Numbered from the stretch's first letter, positions 49,082 to 59,331 are shown. The stretch is DNA of 64,000 nt from Pseudomonadota bacterium (GCA_013112535.1 JABFGI010000010.1:25115-89114); one strand, 5' to 3'. Notes: generated from the sequence alone by a model not told the origin. Numbers and translations: made by a program.

Positions 49082-49639
49082 ATGCAAGAAAACAAACCCA
49101 TTACTTTAGAACGAGATTGCGATGCTGTATTAATTCCAGTTGGTACTCCAATAACACTACCTGAAGGAAGTGTTGTCTTAATTACGCAGGCATTAGGTGG
49201 AAGTTATACCGTTAATGTAAATGGTAACCTTGCCCGTATCGATGCAAAAAATGCGGATGCTTTGGGTTTTGAAGTTGAAAATAAAGCCGATGAAATTGTT
49301 GAAAAAGAAATTACCGGTGACGGTTCAGTTGATGAAGACTTAATCTGGGATCAACTTCGTACTTGTTACGATCCGGAGATTCCAATCAATATCGTTGAAC
49401 TAGGATTGATCTATGAATGTCACGTTACCCCACTTGGTGCGGATGGTAATCAAGTCGATATTGTCATGACATTAACTGCAGCCGGCTGCGGTATGGGTGA
49501 TTTTCTTGCCGATGATGTTCGCACGAAAGTTTTAACCATCCCGAATGTTACTCGCGTAAACGTTGAAGTTACTTTTGAACCGCCCTGGAATCAGGAGATG
49601 ATGTCGGAGGCGGCGCGCCTCGAAACCGGAATGTATTAA
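49082..49639 (+). CDS. sufT: SufT/MIP18-family Fe-S maturation protein
   Basis: 185 residues: an N-terminal domain as in long SufT proteins and the DUF59 domain (about 85-180) with DPEIPINIVELGLIY and TLTAAGCGMGDFLADDV, whose Cys is conserved. Implicated in delivering clusters to targets. Eight bases after sufU's stop. Confidence 0.9.
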   Translation: MQENKPITLERDCDAVLIPVGTPITLPEGSVVLITQALGGSYTVNVNGNLARIDAKNADALGFEVENKADEIVEKEITGDGSVDEDLIWDQLRTCYDPEIPINIVELGLIYECHVTPLGADGNQVDIVMTLTAAGCGMGDFLADDVRTKVLTIPNVTRVNVEVTFEPPWNQEMMSEAARLETGMY

Positions 49640-49672
49640 AGCCGCAACTACTGCGCTTGTCTCTTCTTCGTT

Positions 49673-49733
49673 AAAATTAAATTTTTAATACTCATGTACG
49701 AAAAAGGTACATTGCGTTTAAAAATTTAATTTT
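49673..49733. repeat. Long hairpin between sufT and the Rieske gene
   Basis: Perfect 16-base arms (49673-49688 and 49718-49733) of A/T-rich sequence, with an inner GTAC...GTAC pair. There is no T-run, so it is an RNA stability element or palindromic repeat rather than a normal terminator. It could separate Rieske expression from suf. Confidence 0.6.
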
Positions 49734-49796
49734 GCCTCGGATAGTCTACGCTCGTAACGTTGCTTAAAATTTTAAATTCGTATTTAGGAGAAATTT

Positions 49797-50135
49797 GTGG
49801 CTGGTTGGTTTAATGTCGCACCGGAAGATGAACTCACTTCTGGTAAAGCAAAATTAGTCGATGTAGATAATGTCATGGTTGCTGTGTTTAATCTGGACGG
49901 CGAATACTATGCTATTGAAGATGTATGCACTCATGACGGTGCACCGATGCTTGGCTGCGGCCTTGAAGCAGATCAAGTAGTCGAGGGGGCTGAAATCATC
50001 TGCCCTCGCCATGGTGCGCGGTTTTGTGTCAAAACCGGTAATGCCTTAACCCCTCCCGCCTATGAGCCAACTCCGACATTTCCCGTCAGAGTCGAAAATG
50101 GGATGGTGCAGGTTACTGATGATCGTTGGGACTAG
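49797..50135 (+). CDS. Rieske [2Fe-2S] ferredoxin
   Basis: 112 residues from a GTG with AGGAG 8 bases upstream. Ligands Cys-Thr-His (VCTHDGAPM) and Cys-Pro-Arg-His (ICPRHGARF). Matches the non-haem dioxygenase ferredoxin type (NirD/SufT-linked small Rieske). Often the last gene of long suf operons; probably an electron donor for cluster-assembly or an oxygenase not in the window. Confidence 0.9.
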   Translation: MAGWFNVAPEDELTSGKAKLVDVDNVMVAVFNLDGEYYAIEDVCTHDGAPMLGCGLEADQVVEGAEIICPRHGARFCVKTGNALTPPAYEPTPTFPVRVENGMVQVTDDRWD

Positions 50136-50235
50136 TCGTATTACAAAACGTATCTTTTTGTAAATTTTAAGAAATTTACAGCTTTTAATTAAAGAATTAC
50201 CCTAAATAACTGCTTTTCATACAAAAATAGTCGTT

Positions 50236-50271
50236 TTGACAATTTTATTCAATGGCCTGAACACGTATAAT
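50236..50271 (+). promoter_or_regulatory. Possible ndk promoter
   Basis: A perfect -10 TATAAT at 50266-50271 lies 45 bases before the ndk ATG. The only TTGACA (50236-50241) is 24 bases away, too far to be its -35, so the promoter is probably driven by the -10 alone or by another -35 I cannot identify. Confidence 0.4.
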
Positions 50272-50315
50272 CTCGCGATTCATTAATATACACCTGTCCC
50301 GGGAGACTGCTTTAC

Positions 50316-50762
50316 ATGGCTTTGGAAAGAACACTGGCAATAATTAAGCCCGATGCGGTAGCCAATAATTACATCGGAAACATTTTGGCACACATTGAAA
50401 AAAGCGGTTTACGCATTATTGCTGCAAAAATGGTACATTTACCTGTTAGCGACGCGGAAGAACTCTACGCTGAACATCAGGGAAGACCTTTTTATAATCC
50501 ATTATTAAAATTTATGACTTCTGGCCCTGTCATGGTACAGGTACTGGAAGGCGAAAATGCGGTCCAGATTCTTCGTGAACTGATGGGTGCAACAGTACCG
50601 AAGGAAGCAGAAACCGGTACAATTCGCAATTTGTACGCTGACCTGGAATTTGTAGGAGATGTACATGAAAATGCGATACATGGTTCGGACAGCGTTGAAA
50701 GCGCACAACGGGAAATACAATTTTTCTTTGATGAAGGTGAAATTTGTCCTAGAACTCGCTAA
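50316..50762 (+). CDS. ndk: Nucleoside-diphosphate kinase
   Basis: 148 residues (usual 143); catalytic His in [12 protein letters not shown], substrate loop [21 protein letters not shown]. Balances NTP/dNTP pools. Begins the ndk-rlmN-pilW-rodZ-hisS-yfgM-bamB-der series typical of gammaproteobacteria. Confidence 0.97.
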   Translation: MALERTLAIIKPDAVANNYIGNILAHIEKSGLRIIAAKMVHLPVSDAEELYAEHQGRPFYNPLLKFMTSGPVMVQVLEGENAVQILRELMGATVPKEAETGTIRNLYADLEFVGDVHENAIHGSDSVESAQREIQFFFDEGEICPRTR

Positions 50763-50767
50763 AGGTT

Positions 50768-51856
50768 ATGAGCAATAAAGTTAACTTACTTGATTACGAT
50801 CGAAAATCTCTGGGTGAATACTTCACTGAAATAGGAGATAAGTCATTTCGTGCGCAACAAGTCCTGAAATGGATTTATCATCAAGGTGTTGTTGATTTTG
50901 AAGGAATGACAAACCTGAGTAAGCCTTTACGTGCCAAACTTGAACAAAACACCTGCATTAAACCACCGGAAATTATCAGCGAACAAAAATCTGAAGACGG
51001 TACCTATAAGTGGTTAATTCAGATCGACGGCGGAAATTCTGTTGAAACGGTTTTCATACCGGAAAGTGATCGAGGCACACTTTGTATCTCGTCTCAGATA
51101 GGTTGCCCACTTGAATGTAAATTTTGCTCTACTGGTCAACAGGGCTTTAACCGTAATTTAACGACAAGTGAAATTATCGGTCAGGTCTGGACTGCCAATA
51201 AAGCACTGGGATATTTCGAAAGTGACAAACGCGTTATCACTAATATCGTATTCATGGGAATGGGCGAACCCTTACTCAATTATGATAACGTACTAAAAGC
51301 AATTAATTTACTAACTGACGATCTTGGCTTTGGTCTTGCACGCCGACGCGTCACTGTCAGCACATCAGGCATTATTCCTGAAATCGATCGTTTAAAAGAA
51401 GACACTAATGTCAGTCTTGCTATCTCATTACATGCCAGCAACAATGAATTGCGTAATAGCATTGTACCTATAAATCGTTCATACCCGATGGTTGATTTAC
51501 TCGCAGCCTGTAGAAGATTTACCGAAGCAAGAGACAACGAACCACTTACGATTGAATACGTTATGTTAAAAGACGTGAACGATAGTATTGAAGATGCCCG
51601 TAACCTTGTTAAATGTTTGAATGGCTTACCAGCAAAAGTAAACCTGATTCCATTTAACACCTTTCCGGGAACCAGTTATGATTGCTCGGATATGAAAGCG
51701 ATTAATGCATTTCGAGATGTATTAATTAAATCCAATATCATTACGATAACACGTAAAACGCGTGGCGATGATATTGACGCAGCTTGTGGCCAGCTTGTAG
51801 GTAAAGTTATGGCTAAAGCTGCAAGATATCAAAAAGGTCACATAGAATTGAACTAA
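50768..51856 (+). CDS. rlmN: Dual-specificity 23S rRNA/tRNA m2A methyltransferase RlmN
   Basis: 362-residue radical SAM enzyme. CPLECKFCSTGQQGF holds the cluster CxxxCxxC; the catalytic C-terminal Cys is in DDIDAACGQL, with the mechanism-shuttle Cys upstream. Methylates A2503 of 23S rRNA and A37 of several tRNAs. Shares one base with pilW (TAATG). Confidence 0.97.
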   Translation: MSNKVNLLDYDRKSLGEYFTEIGDKSFRAQQVLKWIYHQGVVDFEGMTNLSKPLRAKLEQNTCIKPPEIISEQKSEDGTYKWLIQIDGGNSVETVFIPESDRGTLCISSQIGCPLECKFCSTGQQGFNRNLTTSEIIGQVWTANKALGYFESDKRVITNIVFMGMGEPLLNYDNVLKAINLLTDDLGFGLARRRVTVSTSGIIPEIDRLKEDTNVSLAISLHASNNELRNSIVPINRSYPMVDLLAACRRFTEARDNEPLTIEYVMLKDVNDSIEDARNLVKCLNGLPAKVNLIPFNTFPGTSYDCSDMKAINAFRDVLIKSNIITITRKTRGDDIDAACGQLVGKVMAKAARYQKGHIELN

Positions 51857-52638
51857 TGCATAAATATATTCAAACAATTCTCATATTATTTATATCAGTT
51901 TTTATGCTGACCGCATGTGATCCAGCAGCAGGACCTTCGTCAAATAAAAATATTCGTCCATCACGTGGCACGAACGAAGTTGCTCAGGCTAACCTGAATC
52001 TTGCGATAGCTTATTTGAAAGAAGGCAAATATGAAAATGCGTTAGAAAATCTGGAAAAAGCGAAATTGGCTGATCCAGGACACTCTGCTACCTATAACGT
52101 GTTAGGTTTGCTTTATCAGCAAATCAATGAACCGAAAAAAGCGGAGCAAAATTACAAAAAAGCAATTAGTTTAAATAGCAATGATTCTTCAACAATGAAT
52201 AATTATGGCAATTTTCTATGTGGACAAGATCGCCTGGAAGAAGCACTGAATACATTTTCAAATGCAGCAAACAATCCGTTATACGCAACGCCTGAAATTG
52301 CCTTAACAAATGCTGGTTCATGTTTATATAACAATCATAAGAAAAGTGAAGCTAAAGAAAAATTTCAAGAAGCGCTGCAGATTAACCCTAAAGTACCGCA
52401 GGCTTTGATTAGAATGAGTGAGTTTGCGCTTGACGATTTTAACTACCTTTCAGCCAGAGCTTATTTACAACGATTTCAAGAAGTTTCTCGTCATACAGCC
52501 CGTAGTCTCTGGCTAGGTATTCAAATAGAACGAGAACTTGGCGACAAGGATGCTGTATCAAGTTATGCCCTGTTGTTAAAAAATTCATTTCCTGATTCTG
52601 ATGAAACTGCAATATTACTTGAGTCAAAGGTAAAATAA
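51856..52638 (+). CDS. pilW: Type IV pilus biogenesis lipoprotein PilW/PilF
   Basis: 260 residues; lipobox in FMLTACDPA (Cys near 21), then tetratricopeptide repeats (about 50-220). In relatives it helps assemble the PilQ secretin; it sits between rlmN and rodZ even where other pil genes are distant. Confidence 0.9.
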   Translation: MHKYIQTILILFISVFMLTACDPAAGPSSNKNIRPSRGTNEVAQANLNLAIAYLKEGKYENALENLEKAKLADPGHSATYNVLGLLYQQINEPKKAEQNYKKAISLNSNDSSTMNNYGNFLCGQDRLEEALNTFSNAANNPLYATPEIALTNAGSCLYNNHKKSEAKEKFQEALQINPKVPQALIRMSEFALDDFNYLSARAYLQRFQEVSRHTARSLWLGIQIERELGDKDAVSSYALLLKNSFPDSDETAILLESKVK

Positions 52639-53555
52639 TGAACGGAACTTCAACTGAAACCGATAATGCAGATATGTTCGAAACTCCCGGACAACTACTA
52701 CGTTTGGAGCGGGAGAAGCGGGAACTGTCAGCACAGGACATAGCGAAACGAATTCATCTTGATATCAAGATTATTGAAGCAATAGAGAAAGACAGCTCTG
52801 AAAATATGCCTTCAGCAATTTATGTTAGAGGCTACCTGCGAAGCTACGCCAAAATTGTCGGAGCTAATGCAGATAAAATTATCGAGCTTTATAATGCAGA
52901 TTCTCCGCCACCCATGCCGGAAATATTACCCGAGGTTAAGCCTCCATCACAGGTAAGCAGTAATGATAAACCGGTTAAGGCCTTTACCTATCTGATTACA
53001 CTAGGTTTGGTGTTATTACTTCTTGTCTGGTATCAAAGTAATTTTATTGTTGACACAAAAGATGGCACATCAAACGATAAAACAAGAATTAATGGCGTTG
53101 ATACGACATACACTATCGTTACTCATCCTGACTCATGGCAATCACCAAAACCCGATACAATAGAAGAAGCAGAAACATCAATAACAACAGAGCCCTCTAC
53201 GACAACAAGCTCAAACGAACTCCTGAAATTGCAAGCATTTAATGAAGAGCAAACAATAGATATATCAACGACACAAGCATCAAATGATGATTCATCCATA
53301 TCGACAGGAACAGGCTCGGATGCAATAGAACTGAAATTAACCGGTGACTCCTGGATTGAAATTTACGATACAAACAATAATCGTTTATTTCATGATCTCG
53401 CCCTGGCAGGAAAACAATATAATATTAAAGGTACAGCACCATTTAATGTGTTACTTGGTTATTCAAAAGGTGTGAATTTAAAATTTAACGGCAAACCTGT
53501 TGAAACTGAAATACATTCTAAAAATGGTGTTGCCCGTTTTACCCTTCCTGAGTAA
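52638..53555 (+). CDS. rodZ: Cell-shape protein RodZ
   Basis: 305 residues: N-terminal HTH_25 (GQLLRLEREKRELSAQDIAKR...), one helix (about 112-132), a Ser/Thr-rich linker and a C-terminal DUF4115 beta domain starting near ELKLTGDSWIEIYD. Links MreB to the membrane. One-base overlap with pilW. Confidence 0.92.
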   Translation: MNGTSTETDNADMFETPGQLLRLEREKRELSAQDIAKRIHLDIKIIEAIEKDSSENMPSAIYVRGYLRSYAKIVGANADKIIELYNADSPPPMPEILPEVKPPSQVSSNDKPVKAFTYLITLGLVLLLLVWYQSNFIVDTKDGTSNDKTRINGVDTTYTIVTHPDSWQSPKPDTIEEAETSITTEPSTTTSSNELLKLQAFNEEQTIDISTTQASNDDSSISTGTGSDAIELKLTGDSWIEIYDTNNNRLFHDLALAGKQYNIKGTAPFNVLLGYSKGVNLKFNGKPVETEIHSKNGVARFTLPE

Positions 53556-53583
53556 TTACTCCAATTGATTAGAGGACTTGTTG

Positions 53584-54852
53584 ATGGCTAAGTTACAAGC
53601 GGTTCGTGGTATGCATGACATACTGATGCATGACACTCCTCGCTGGCAATTCCTGGAAGAAACAATACAAACTATTTTAAGCCAATATTCTTATCAGGAG
53701 ATTCGCTTACCTATTGTTGAAAAAACGGAGTTATTCAAACGCTCAATCGGTGATAATACCGATATTGTTTCCAAGGAAATGTATAGTTTTGATGATCGTA
53801 ACGATTCCAGCCTGACGTTAAGACCGGAAGGAACTGCCGGCTGTGTGCGTGCTGGAATTGAGCACGGTCTTTTTCATAATCAAACACAACGACTCTGGTA
53901 TAGCGGACCGATGTTTCGACATGAACGCCCGCAAAAAGGCAGGCAACGACAATTTCATCAGATTGGAGTTGAAGCATTTGGCTTTAATGGCCCTGATATA
54001 GATGCTGAACAGATTCTAATGTGCTCAAGAATCTGGCAAGCATTAAACCTGAGCGATATTAGTCTGGAAATTAATTCTCTTGGCACAACAGAATCACGTT
54101 CTGAATATAGAACCATACTGGTTGACTATTTTTCCTCACATAAGAATCAACTTGATGAAGATAGCCTGGTAAGACTGGAACAGAACCCATTGCGTATCCT
54201 CGATAGCAAAAATCCTGATATGAAATCACTGATAATGGGCGCACCAACATTAGACGAACATCTCGATACAGAGTCGGCTGATCATTTCGCTGGTTTAAAA
54301 GAAATACTGGATGGCGCTGATATTAAATACACCGTTAATCCAAGGCTGGTTCGAGGTCTGGATTATTATGGTAAAACTGTATTTGAATGGATAAGTAATC
54401 AACTAGGTGCCCAGGGTACTGTTTGTGCAGGCGGACGTTATGACGGACTGGTTGAGCATCATGGCGCATCATCAACACCTGCAGTCGGTTTTGCCATAGG
54501 ACTGGAACGTCTAATGGAACTAGCCAGTTTTGTAAACATGCCTGAAACCACGCCGCATGTTTATTTACTGATTTCAGGGGAAAAATCCGTCAAGCCTGGC
54601 TTATTGTTAGCAGAGCAATTACGAAATCAATTGCCCAATATTCGTATTTTGAGTCATTGCGGAGGCGGCAGTTTTAAGAGCCAATTCAAAAAAGCCGATA
54701 AATCCGGTGCTCAACTTGCACTTATTCTGGGTGAAGATGAGCTCGATAATAACCAGCTTACTGTCAAATATTTACGTAGTGATAAGCCACAGACAACCGT
54801 TAAATGGTCTGAACTGACCAATTTCCTGTCTACATCGCTTCAATTCAATTAA
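53584..54852 (+). CDS. hisS: Histidyl-tRNA synthetase
   Basis: 422 residues from ATG 53584 (a TTG at 53578 would add 2 residues). Class II motifs: motif 2 [16 protein letters not shown], the histidine-A loop [12 protein letters not shown], and motif 3 GFAIGLERL. Normal length. Confidence 0.97.
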   Translation: MAKLQAVRGMHDILMHDTPRWQFLEETIQTILSQYSYQEIRLPIVEKTELFKRSIGDNTDIVSKEMYSFDDRNDSSLTLRPEGTAGCVRAGIEHGLFHNQTQRLWYSGPMFRHERPQKGRQRQFHQIGVEAFGFNGPDIDAEQILMCSRIWQALNLSDISLEINSLGTTESRSEYRTILVDYFSSHKNQLDEDSLVRLEQNPLRILDSKNPDMKSLIMGAPTLDEHLDTESADHFAGLKEILDGADIKYTVNPRLVRGLDYYGKTVFEWISNQLGAQGTVCAGGRYDGLVEHHGASSTPAVGFAIGLERLMELASFVNMPETTPHVYLLISGEKSVKPGLLLAEQLRNQLPNIRILSHCGGGSFKSQFKKADKSGAQLALILGEDELDNNQLTVKYLRSDKPQTTVKWSELTNFLSTSLQFN

Positions 54853-54912
54853 TTACAGCAAAATAGAGCATCTTCAGGGGCTATTTGTGCTAAACAAACG
54901 TAAAACCCACGT

Positions 54913-55100
54913 TATAATGTGCGCCCTTTCGTGGACAATGATATCTGCGAAAATTAAATTTAGGTAAAGTGCTTTTAAAAATAGTGATTTTTTTGTGAAC
55001 GCCAGGAAGTCCCGTATGGGACTGATGCCGCTTACCCCGGATAACTTCTAAGGAACGGCATATTAATCGCAAAAAAGTGCATTTTTAAGAGCACTTTTAT
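54913..55100 (+). ncRNA. Structured RNA/leader between hisS and yfgM, candidate riboswitch or attenuator
   Basis: A consensus -10 TATAAT (54913-54918) begins a 262-base gap. Downstream are three mutually exclusive strands: AAAGTGC at 54966-54972, AAAGTGC again at 55074-55080, and GCACTTT at 55091-55097, which can pair with either. Pairing 2-3 makes a terminator-like hairpin ending in a T-run just before the yfgM ribosome site. Between them are two further perfect stems: GTCCC/GGGAC (55009-55022) and ATGCCG/CGGCAT (55025-55061). No coding frame is credible. It matches no RNA family I can recall; cis-regulation of yfgM-bamB is the simplest reading, a small trans-acting RNA the alternative. Confidence 0.5.
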
Positions 55101-55114
55101 TTGGAGAGCAAGAA

Positions 55115-55738
55115 GTGAGTGACTACAGAACAGAAGAAGAACAAGCCGAAGCCTTAAAAAAATGGTGGAACGAGAATGGTAAATTTATTATCGCCGGTAT
55201 CGTTATTGGTATTGGGGCAATATTTGGCTCGCGTGGCTATAACAACCATTTGGCACAGCAAGCCGAAGCGGCTTCTACGCTATATGAACAAATGTTGGTC
55301 GCATCTCGCACTAACGATAGTGACAATGTCGACGTTTATGCTAAGCGTATTATCGATGATTACCAATCAAGTTCTTATGCTATTTTTGCCCACTTAATGC
55401 TGGCCAAGTTAGCCGCTGAAGCGAATCAATTCGATCAAGCAGAAACCCATTTACGCTGGGTTTTAGATAGTAGTGCGCAAGCAGAATTTAAACACGTTGC
55501 CCGATTACGACTGGCTCGCGTATTAATTGCTGCAGACAAACTGGAGCTTGCAGAAAAAATGCTTGATGTCAGAAAGACGGGGGATTTCTCTTCCCGTTAT
55601 GAAGAATTACGAGGCGATATTTTTGTTAAGCAGGATAAAACTGATGAAGCAAGACAAGCTTACCAAAGGGCATTAGCCAATGGTACGGGGGAACAACCTG
55701 TTCTACAGATGAAACTGGACGATTTAGGCAGAATATAA
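55115..55738 (+). CDS. yfgM: YfgM-like SecYEG ancillary protein
   Basis: 207 residues: short cytoplasmic start, EEEQAEALKKWWNENGKFIIAG (family N-terminus), one helix (about 22-42) and a periplasmic TPR-like domain. Part of a PpiD/YfgM chaperone pair at the translocon. One base before bamB. Confidence 0.92.
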   Translation: MSDYRTEEEQAEALKKWWNENGKFIIAGIVIGIGAIFGSRGYNNHLAQQAEAASTLYEQMLVASRTNDSDNVDVYAKRIIDDYQSSSYAIFAHLMLAKLAAEANQFDQAETHLRWVLDSSAQAEFKHVARLRLARVLIAADKLELAEKMLDVRKTGDFSSRYEELRGDIFVKQDKTDEARQAYQRALANGTGEQPVLQMKLDDLGRI

Positions 55739-55739
55739 A

Positions 55740-57110
55740 TTGTTTTCCAATCTTCGTGTATTTGTATTACTCCTTACGCTATCCACTTGTTTTGGCTGTG
55801 GCGCTAAAAAGATGCTTGATGGTTTTATGGGTGCTGGTGTCGATAATTCAGAGCCGCCATCTGAATTAACAGACTTTTCTGAAACGACTCATCTGGATAA
55901 TCTTTGGTCAAAAAATGTTGGTAAGGGTACTGATGAATTATTTATTAAACTTGTTCCTGCCGTATTAAACGACAAGATTTTTATCGCTGATACTCGTGGA
56001 AATATTGCGGCTCTTAATACAGAGTCGGGTAAAAACATCTGGAGCATTGACAGCGAGTTGTCTATTACCGGTGGACCGGGAGCTGATGATAGCCTCGTAT
56101 TGGTCGGCACTAGCGAGGGCGAAGTACTTAGTCTTGCCGCTAAAACCGGTGAAGAATTATGGCGTTCAAAGGTTTCCAGCGAAATACTTTCATCCCCAAA
56201 AGAATCCGATGGCGTTGTTGTTATCAGAACCATCGATGGGAAAATATTTGCACTGGATGCTGCAACAGGTGATCGTCTCTGGATTTATGATCGTACAGTC
56301 CCCTCTTTAACACTTCGTGGAACCAGCACACCTGTTATTGCTAATGGTTTAATTATTGCTGGCTTCGATGGTGGTCGTCTAACTGCTCTTGAAGTTAAAA
56401 CTGGCAAACTTATTTGGGAAACCAAAGTCGCTGTTTCCAGAGGAAGAAGTGAACTGGAAAGAATGGTCGATATTGATGCTCAACCACTCATTGTCGGCGA
56501 TACAATCTATGTCACCACCTTTCAGGCTGACGTTTCGGCAATTTCGTTAGAGAATGGCCAGGTACTTTGGCAACGAGATATTTCTTCTCATTCAGAAATC
56601 GGTGCTGATGCGAATAATTTATACATTACCGATGAAACAGGGATAGTCTGGGCATTAGATCGCTTTTCCGGTGCATCAATCTGGAAACAGGAAAAACTCA
56701 CTCACCGACAAGTTACAGGCCCGGCTATTTTGGGAGACAGAGTTATTGTTGGTGACTTTGAAGGTTATTTACACTGGTTAGATAAAGAAACAGGAAGTAT
56801 TTCGGCGCGTACCAAAATAGATAGCAAACCTATTCTGACGCAAGCTATCGTCTCTAATGACACACTTTTCGCTTATTCAAGTGGCGGCACGATCTCTGCT
56901 TTTAGCTATTATGGAATTGAGCCGAAGAATGTACCAGTAGAAACCGTTGTTGAAAAAGAAACTGCACCGGCAGTTGAAGAAACGATAGAAAATAAAGAAG
57001 TAGCAAGTGACGTTTCTAAAGAAACAACAACGCCAGCAAAAGAAGAAAAGTCATTATTTGGAAGTTTTATTGATATATTCACCGGTGATCCAGAAGACGA
57101 AGAAGAGTAA
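55740..57110 (+). CDS. bamB: Outer-membrane assembly lipoprotein BamB
   Basis: 456 residues starting at TTG 55740. Lipoprotein signal with Cys near 20 (STCFGCG). Eight-blade PQQ-type propeller with repeated IWSIDSELS, LWRSKVSS, LWIYDRTV blocks. The C-terminal 70 residues are a Glu/Thr-rich extension (about 390-456) not found in E. coli BamB. Confidence 0.92.
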   Translation: MFSNLRVFVLLLTLSTCFGCGAKKMLDGFMGAGVDNSEPPSELTDFSETTHLDNLWSKNVGKGTDELFIKLVPAVLNDKIFIADTRGNIAALNTESGKNIWSIDSELSITGGPGADDSLVLVGTSEGEVLSLAAKTGEELWRSKVSSEILSSPKESDGVVVIRTIDGKIFALDAATGDRLWIYDRTVPSLTLRGTSTPVIANGLIIAGFDGGRLTALEVKTGKLIWETKVAVSRGRSELERMVDIDAQPLIVGDTIYVTTFQADVSAISLENGQVLWQRDISSHSEIGADANNLYITDETGIVWALDRFSGASIWKQEKLTHRQVTGPAILGDRVIVGDFEGYLHWLDKETGSISARTKIDSKPILTQAIVSNDTLFAYSSGGTISAFSYYGIEPKNVPVETVVEKETAPAVEETIENKEVASDVSKETTTPAKEEKSLFGSFIDIFTGDPEDEEE

Positions 57111-57159
57111 TCTTCCTGAAATTACCAATGAATATATTTGATATCAACATATAGCCCCT

Positions 57160-58560
57160 ATGAAACCCGTAATTGCCATCGTTGGTCGACCCAATGTTGG
57201 TAAGTCCACTTTATTTAACCGCCTGACATCCAGTCGTGATGCACTTGTTGCAGACAGGCCAGGTGTAACACGTGATCGTCAATACGGCTATGGTCACCAC
57301 GATTCCCGCGCATTCTTAATCATTGATACAGGTGGCATAGGTGAAGAAGATCACGACAGCGCCGATGTTGCAGAATTAATGACTGAACAATCGATGTTAG
57401 CTGCAAGTGAAGCATCAGTATTAGTCTGGATCGTCGATGGTCGTACCGGTCTTACACATGTTGATGAGTCGTTGATAAACGAATTTAGAAAATTAAATAA
57501 ACCACTTTTTCTCGCAATCAATAAACTCGAAGGCCATGATTCAACCATGGCAATCAGTGAATTTGCCCGTCTCGGACTCGATTCAGTCTGGCCTATCTCT
57601 GCAAAAAGAGGAGACGGGGTTAACGATTTACTTGATACTATTTCAGAAACCATTCCCGTCACAGAAGAAGAAATCGAAGGAGAAATAGAAGAAGGCCTGG
57701 CAATTTCGGTATTGGGCAGGCCCAATGTCGGCAAATCAACACTGGTCAATCGTATGATAGGTGAGGAACGTGTTCTTGCGTTTGATCACCCGGGCACAAC
57801 ACGCGATAGCATAAGAATACCGTTCCAAAAAAATAATAAAGACTATGTTTTAATCGATACCGCCGGTGTGCGTAGAAAAAGTAAAGTTCATGACGTTATA
57901 GAAAAGTTCAGCATACTAAAATCATTTGAGGCCATAGAAGCTGCAACAATTATTATATTGGTTATTGATGCTACCGAAGGTGTCACAGAACAGGACAGTA
58001 CCTTACTTGGCATGATTGAAGACAGTGGTAAATCAGCCATCATTGCCGTAAATAAACTCGATGGTATGGAAGCGTCAGACAAGGAAAGAGTCAAGGCACA
58101 GCTCGATAGAAAGTTTGCATTTGTAGATTATGCAGTCTACCACGACATATCAGCATTACATGGGACAGGTGTCGGCAATATATTCAAAAGTATTAATAAG
58201 ATCGAAAAGTCATTGGATATTGATGTTTCAACATCCGACATGACAGAAATTCTTGAATATGCTGTTAACAAAAACCCGCCGCAACTGGTTCAAGGTCGAC
58301 GTATAAAATTACGCTATGCCCATATCGGTGACACTAATCCGATACGCGTCATTATCCATGGTAACCAGGTAGATAAAGTGCCTGATGCGTACAGGCGCTA
58401 TTTACAAAAAATATTTCGCCAACAGCTAAAGCTTGTTGGCACAGCCGTGTTAGTAGAATTTAAAAGCGGAGACAACCCGTACAAGGACAAAAAAAATAAA
58501 TTAACTGACAGGCAAGTTGCCAAACGTCGACGTTTAATGAAGTTTGTCAAAAAACGTTAA
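57160..58560 (+). CDS. der: Ribosome-assembly GTPase Der (EngA)
   Basis: 466 residues with two GTPase domains: G1 GRPNVGKST (about 8-16 and 185-193), G3 DTGG and DTAG, G4 NKLE and NKLD, and a C-terminal KH-like domain. 50S assembly. Its last 39 bases recur at 61335-61373 as a synonymously diverged copy. Confidence 0.98.
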   Translation: MKPVIAIVGRPNVGKSTLFNRLTSSRDALVADRPGVTRDRQYGYGHHDSRAFLIIDTGGIGEEDHDSADVAELMTEQSMLAASEASVLVWIVDGRTGLTHVDESLINEFRKLNKPLFLAINKLEGHDSTMAISEFARLGLDSVWPISAKRGDGVNDLLDTISETIPVTEEEIEGEIEEGLAISVLGRPNVGKSTLVNRMIGEERVLAFDHPGTTRDSIRIPFQKNNKDYVLIDTAGVRRKSKVHDVIEKFSILKSFEAIEAATIIILVIDATEGVTEQDSTLLGMIEDSGKSAIIAVNKLDGMEASDKERVKAQLDRKFAFVDYAVYHDISALHGTGVGNIFKSINKIEKSLDIDVSTSDMTEILEYAVNKNPPQLVQGRRIKLRYAHIGDTNPIRVIIHGNQVDKVPDAYRRYLQKIFRQQLKLVGTAVLVEFKSGDNPYKDKKNKLTDRQVAKRRRLMKFVKKR

Positions 58561-58590
58561 GTAAAAATATTAATTCAATAAAGCTTTTTA

Positions 58591-59331
58591 CTATTTATTA
58601 TATGATTGTAATTCCAACGTTGTTTTTCCACCAATAAAAATAGGCGTATTCATTCCCTCTATAACCTGATCATACAATTCATAACGTATCTGTTTGACCA
58701 GTCCAACGCCCGGAGCATACCACTCTTCAGTATTGATAGGGATATCGGTATAACCATTCACCGCATCGGTATAAATTTCTATTTTCCCTTCAGCAACAAC
58801 TTTAATACAATTCTCAAACTTACCTGCAGCAACAGTGACACTGTCTGTAACAGATTCAATCCGGTAAGACAAAGGAACCTGGGATTTTTTACCTACACGT
58901 TCTCGATAGGGATGAACACGCAATAGTAATAAAGGTCGTGTTATTTCATTCCAGTCTGTTCCTATAAGCAGTGGCGTTTTTAATACATAACGCCGTTCCC
59001 TGTCTAGACGTGGTTTCATTTCAACCAATGTGCGAAGACCTTCTCTATAAACACCCGTTTCATCATGATTAAGATAATAATCAATACCCGAACTGGTACG
59101 ACGCACAAAGTATGGCTTATCATCAAAATATTGTTTTCCAACATTAGTAATGGTTAATTCACTTTGTGTTACATCATCAGGATATTCCGTCGTTACTGTA
59201 TAGGTCCAACTTAGATCTTTTTGTAAAGGAAAGTACAGGTTTCCCACTTGTTTTTCCGAGCAACCCGCAAGAAAAACAACAGTTAACAAACCAATAAAAA
59301 GTTTAGGTGTATTTTTTAAAGACAAAAACAT
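58591..59331 (-). CDS. Lipoprotein of the ExbBD-like operon
   Basis: 246 residues. Signal peptide with lipobox LAGC (Cys24), then a beta-rich domain with repeated YFPLQKDLSWTY and GYTDIPINTEEWYAPGVGLV stretches. Family not recognised. Last gene of a four-gene minus-strand operon; 6 bases after the 171-residue gene. May be the periplasmic or outer-membrane effector of the motor. Confidence 0.7.
   Translation of the reverse strand: MFLSLKNTPKLFIGLLTVVFLAGCSEKQVGNLYFPLQKDLSWTYTVTTEYPDDVTQSELTITNVGKQYFDDKPYFVRRTSSGIDYYLNHDETGVYREGLRTLVEMKPRLDRERRYVLKTPLLIGTDWNEITRPLLLLRVHPYRERVGKKSQVPLSYRIESVTDSVTVAAGKFENCIKVVAEGKIEIYTDAVNGYTDIPINTEEWYAPGVGLVKQIRYELYDQVIEGMNTPIFIGGKTTLELQSYNK

Noticed and set aside
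50236..50241. TTGACA as the -35 of the ndk promoter
   Set aside because: The spacing to the TATAAT is 24 bases, well outside the usual 16-18.
54890..55072. 60-codon minus-strand frame in the hisS-yfgM gap
   Set aside because: It runs antisense through stable stem sequences (GTCCC/GGGAC, ATGCCG/CGGCAT), and the symmetric RNA structure explains the openness better than a gene.
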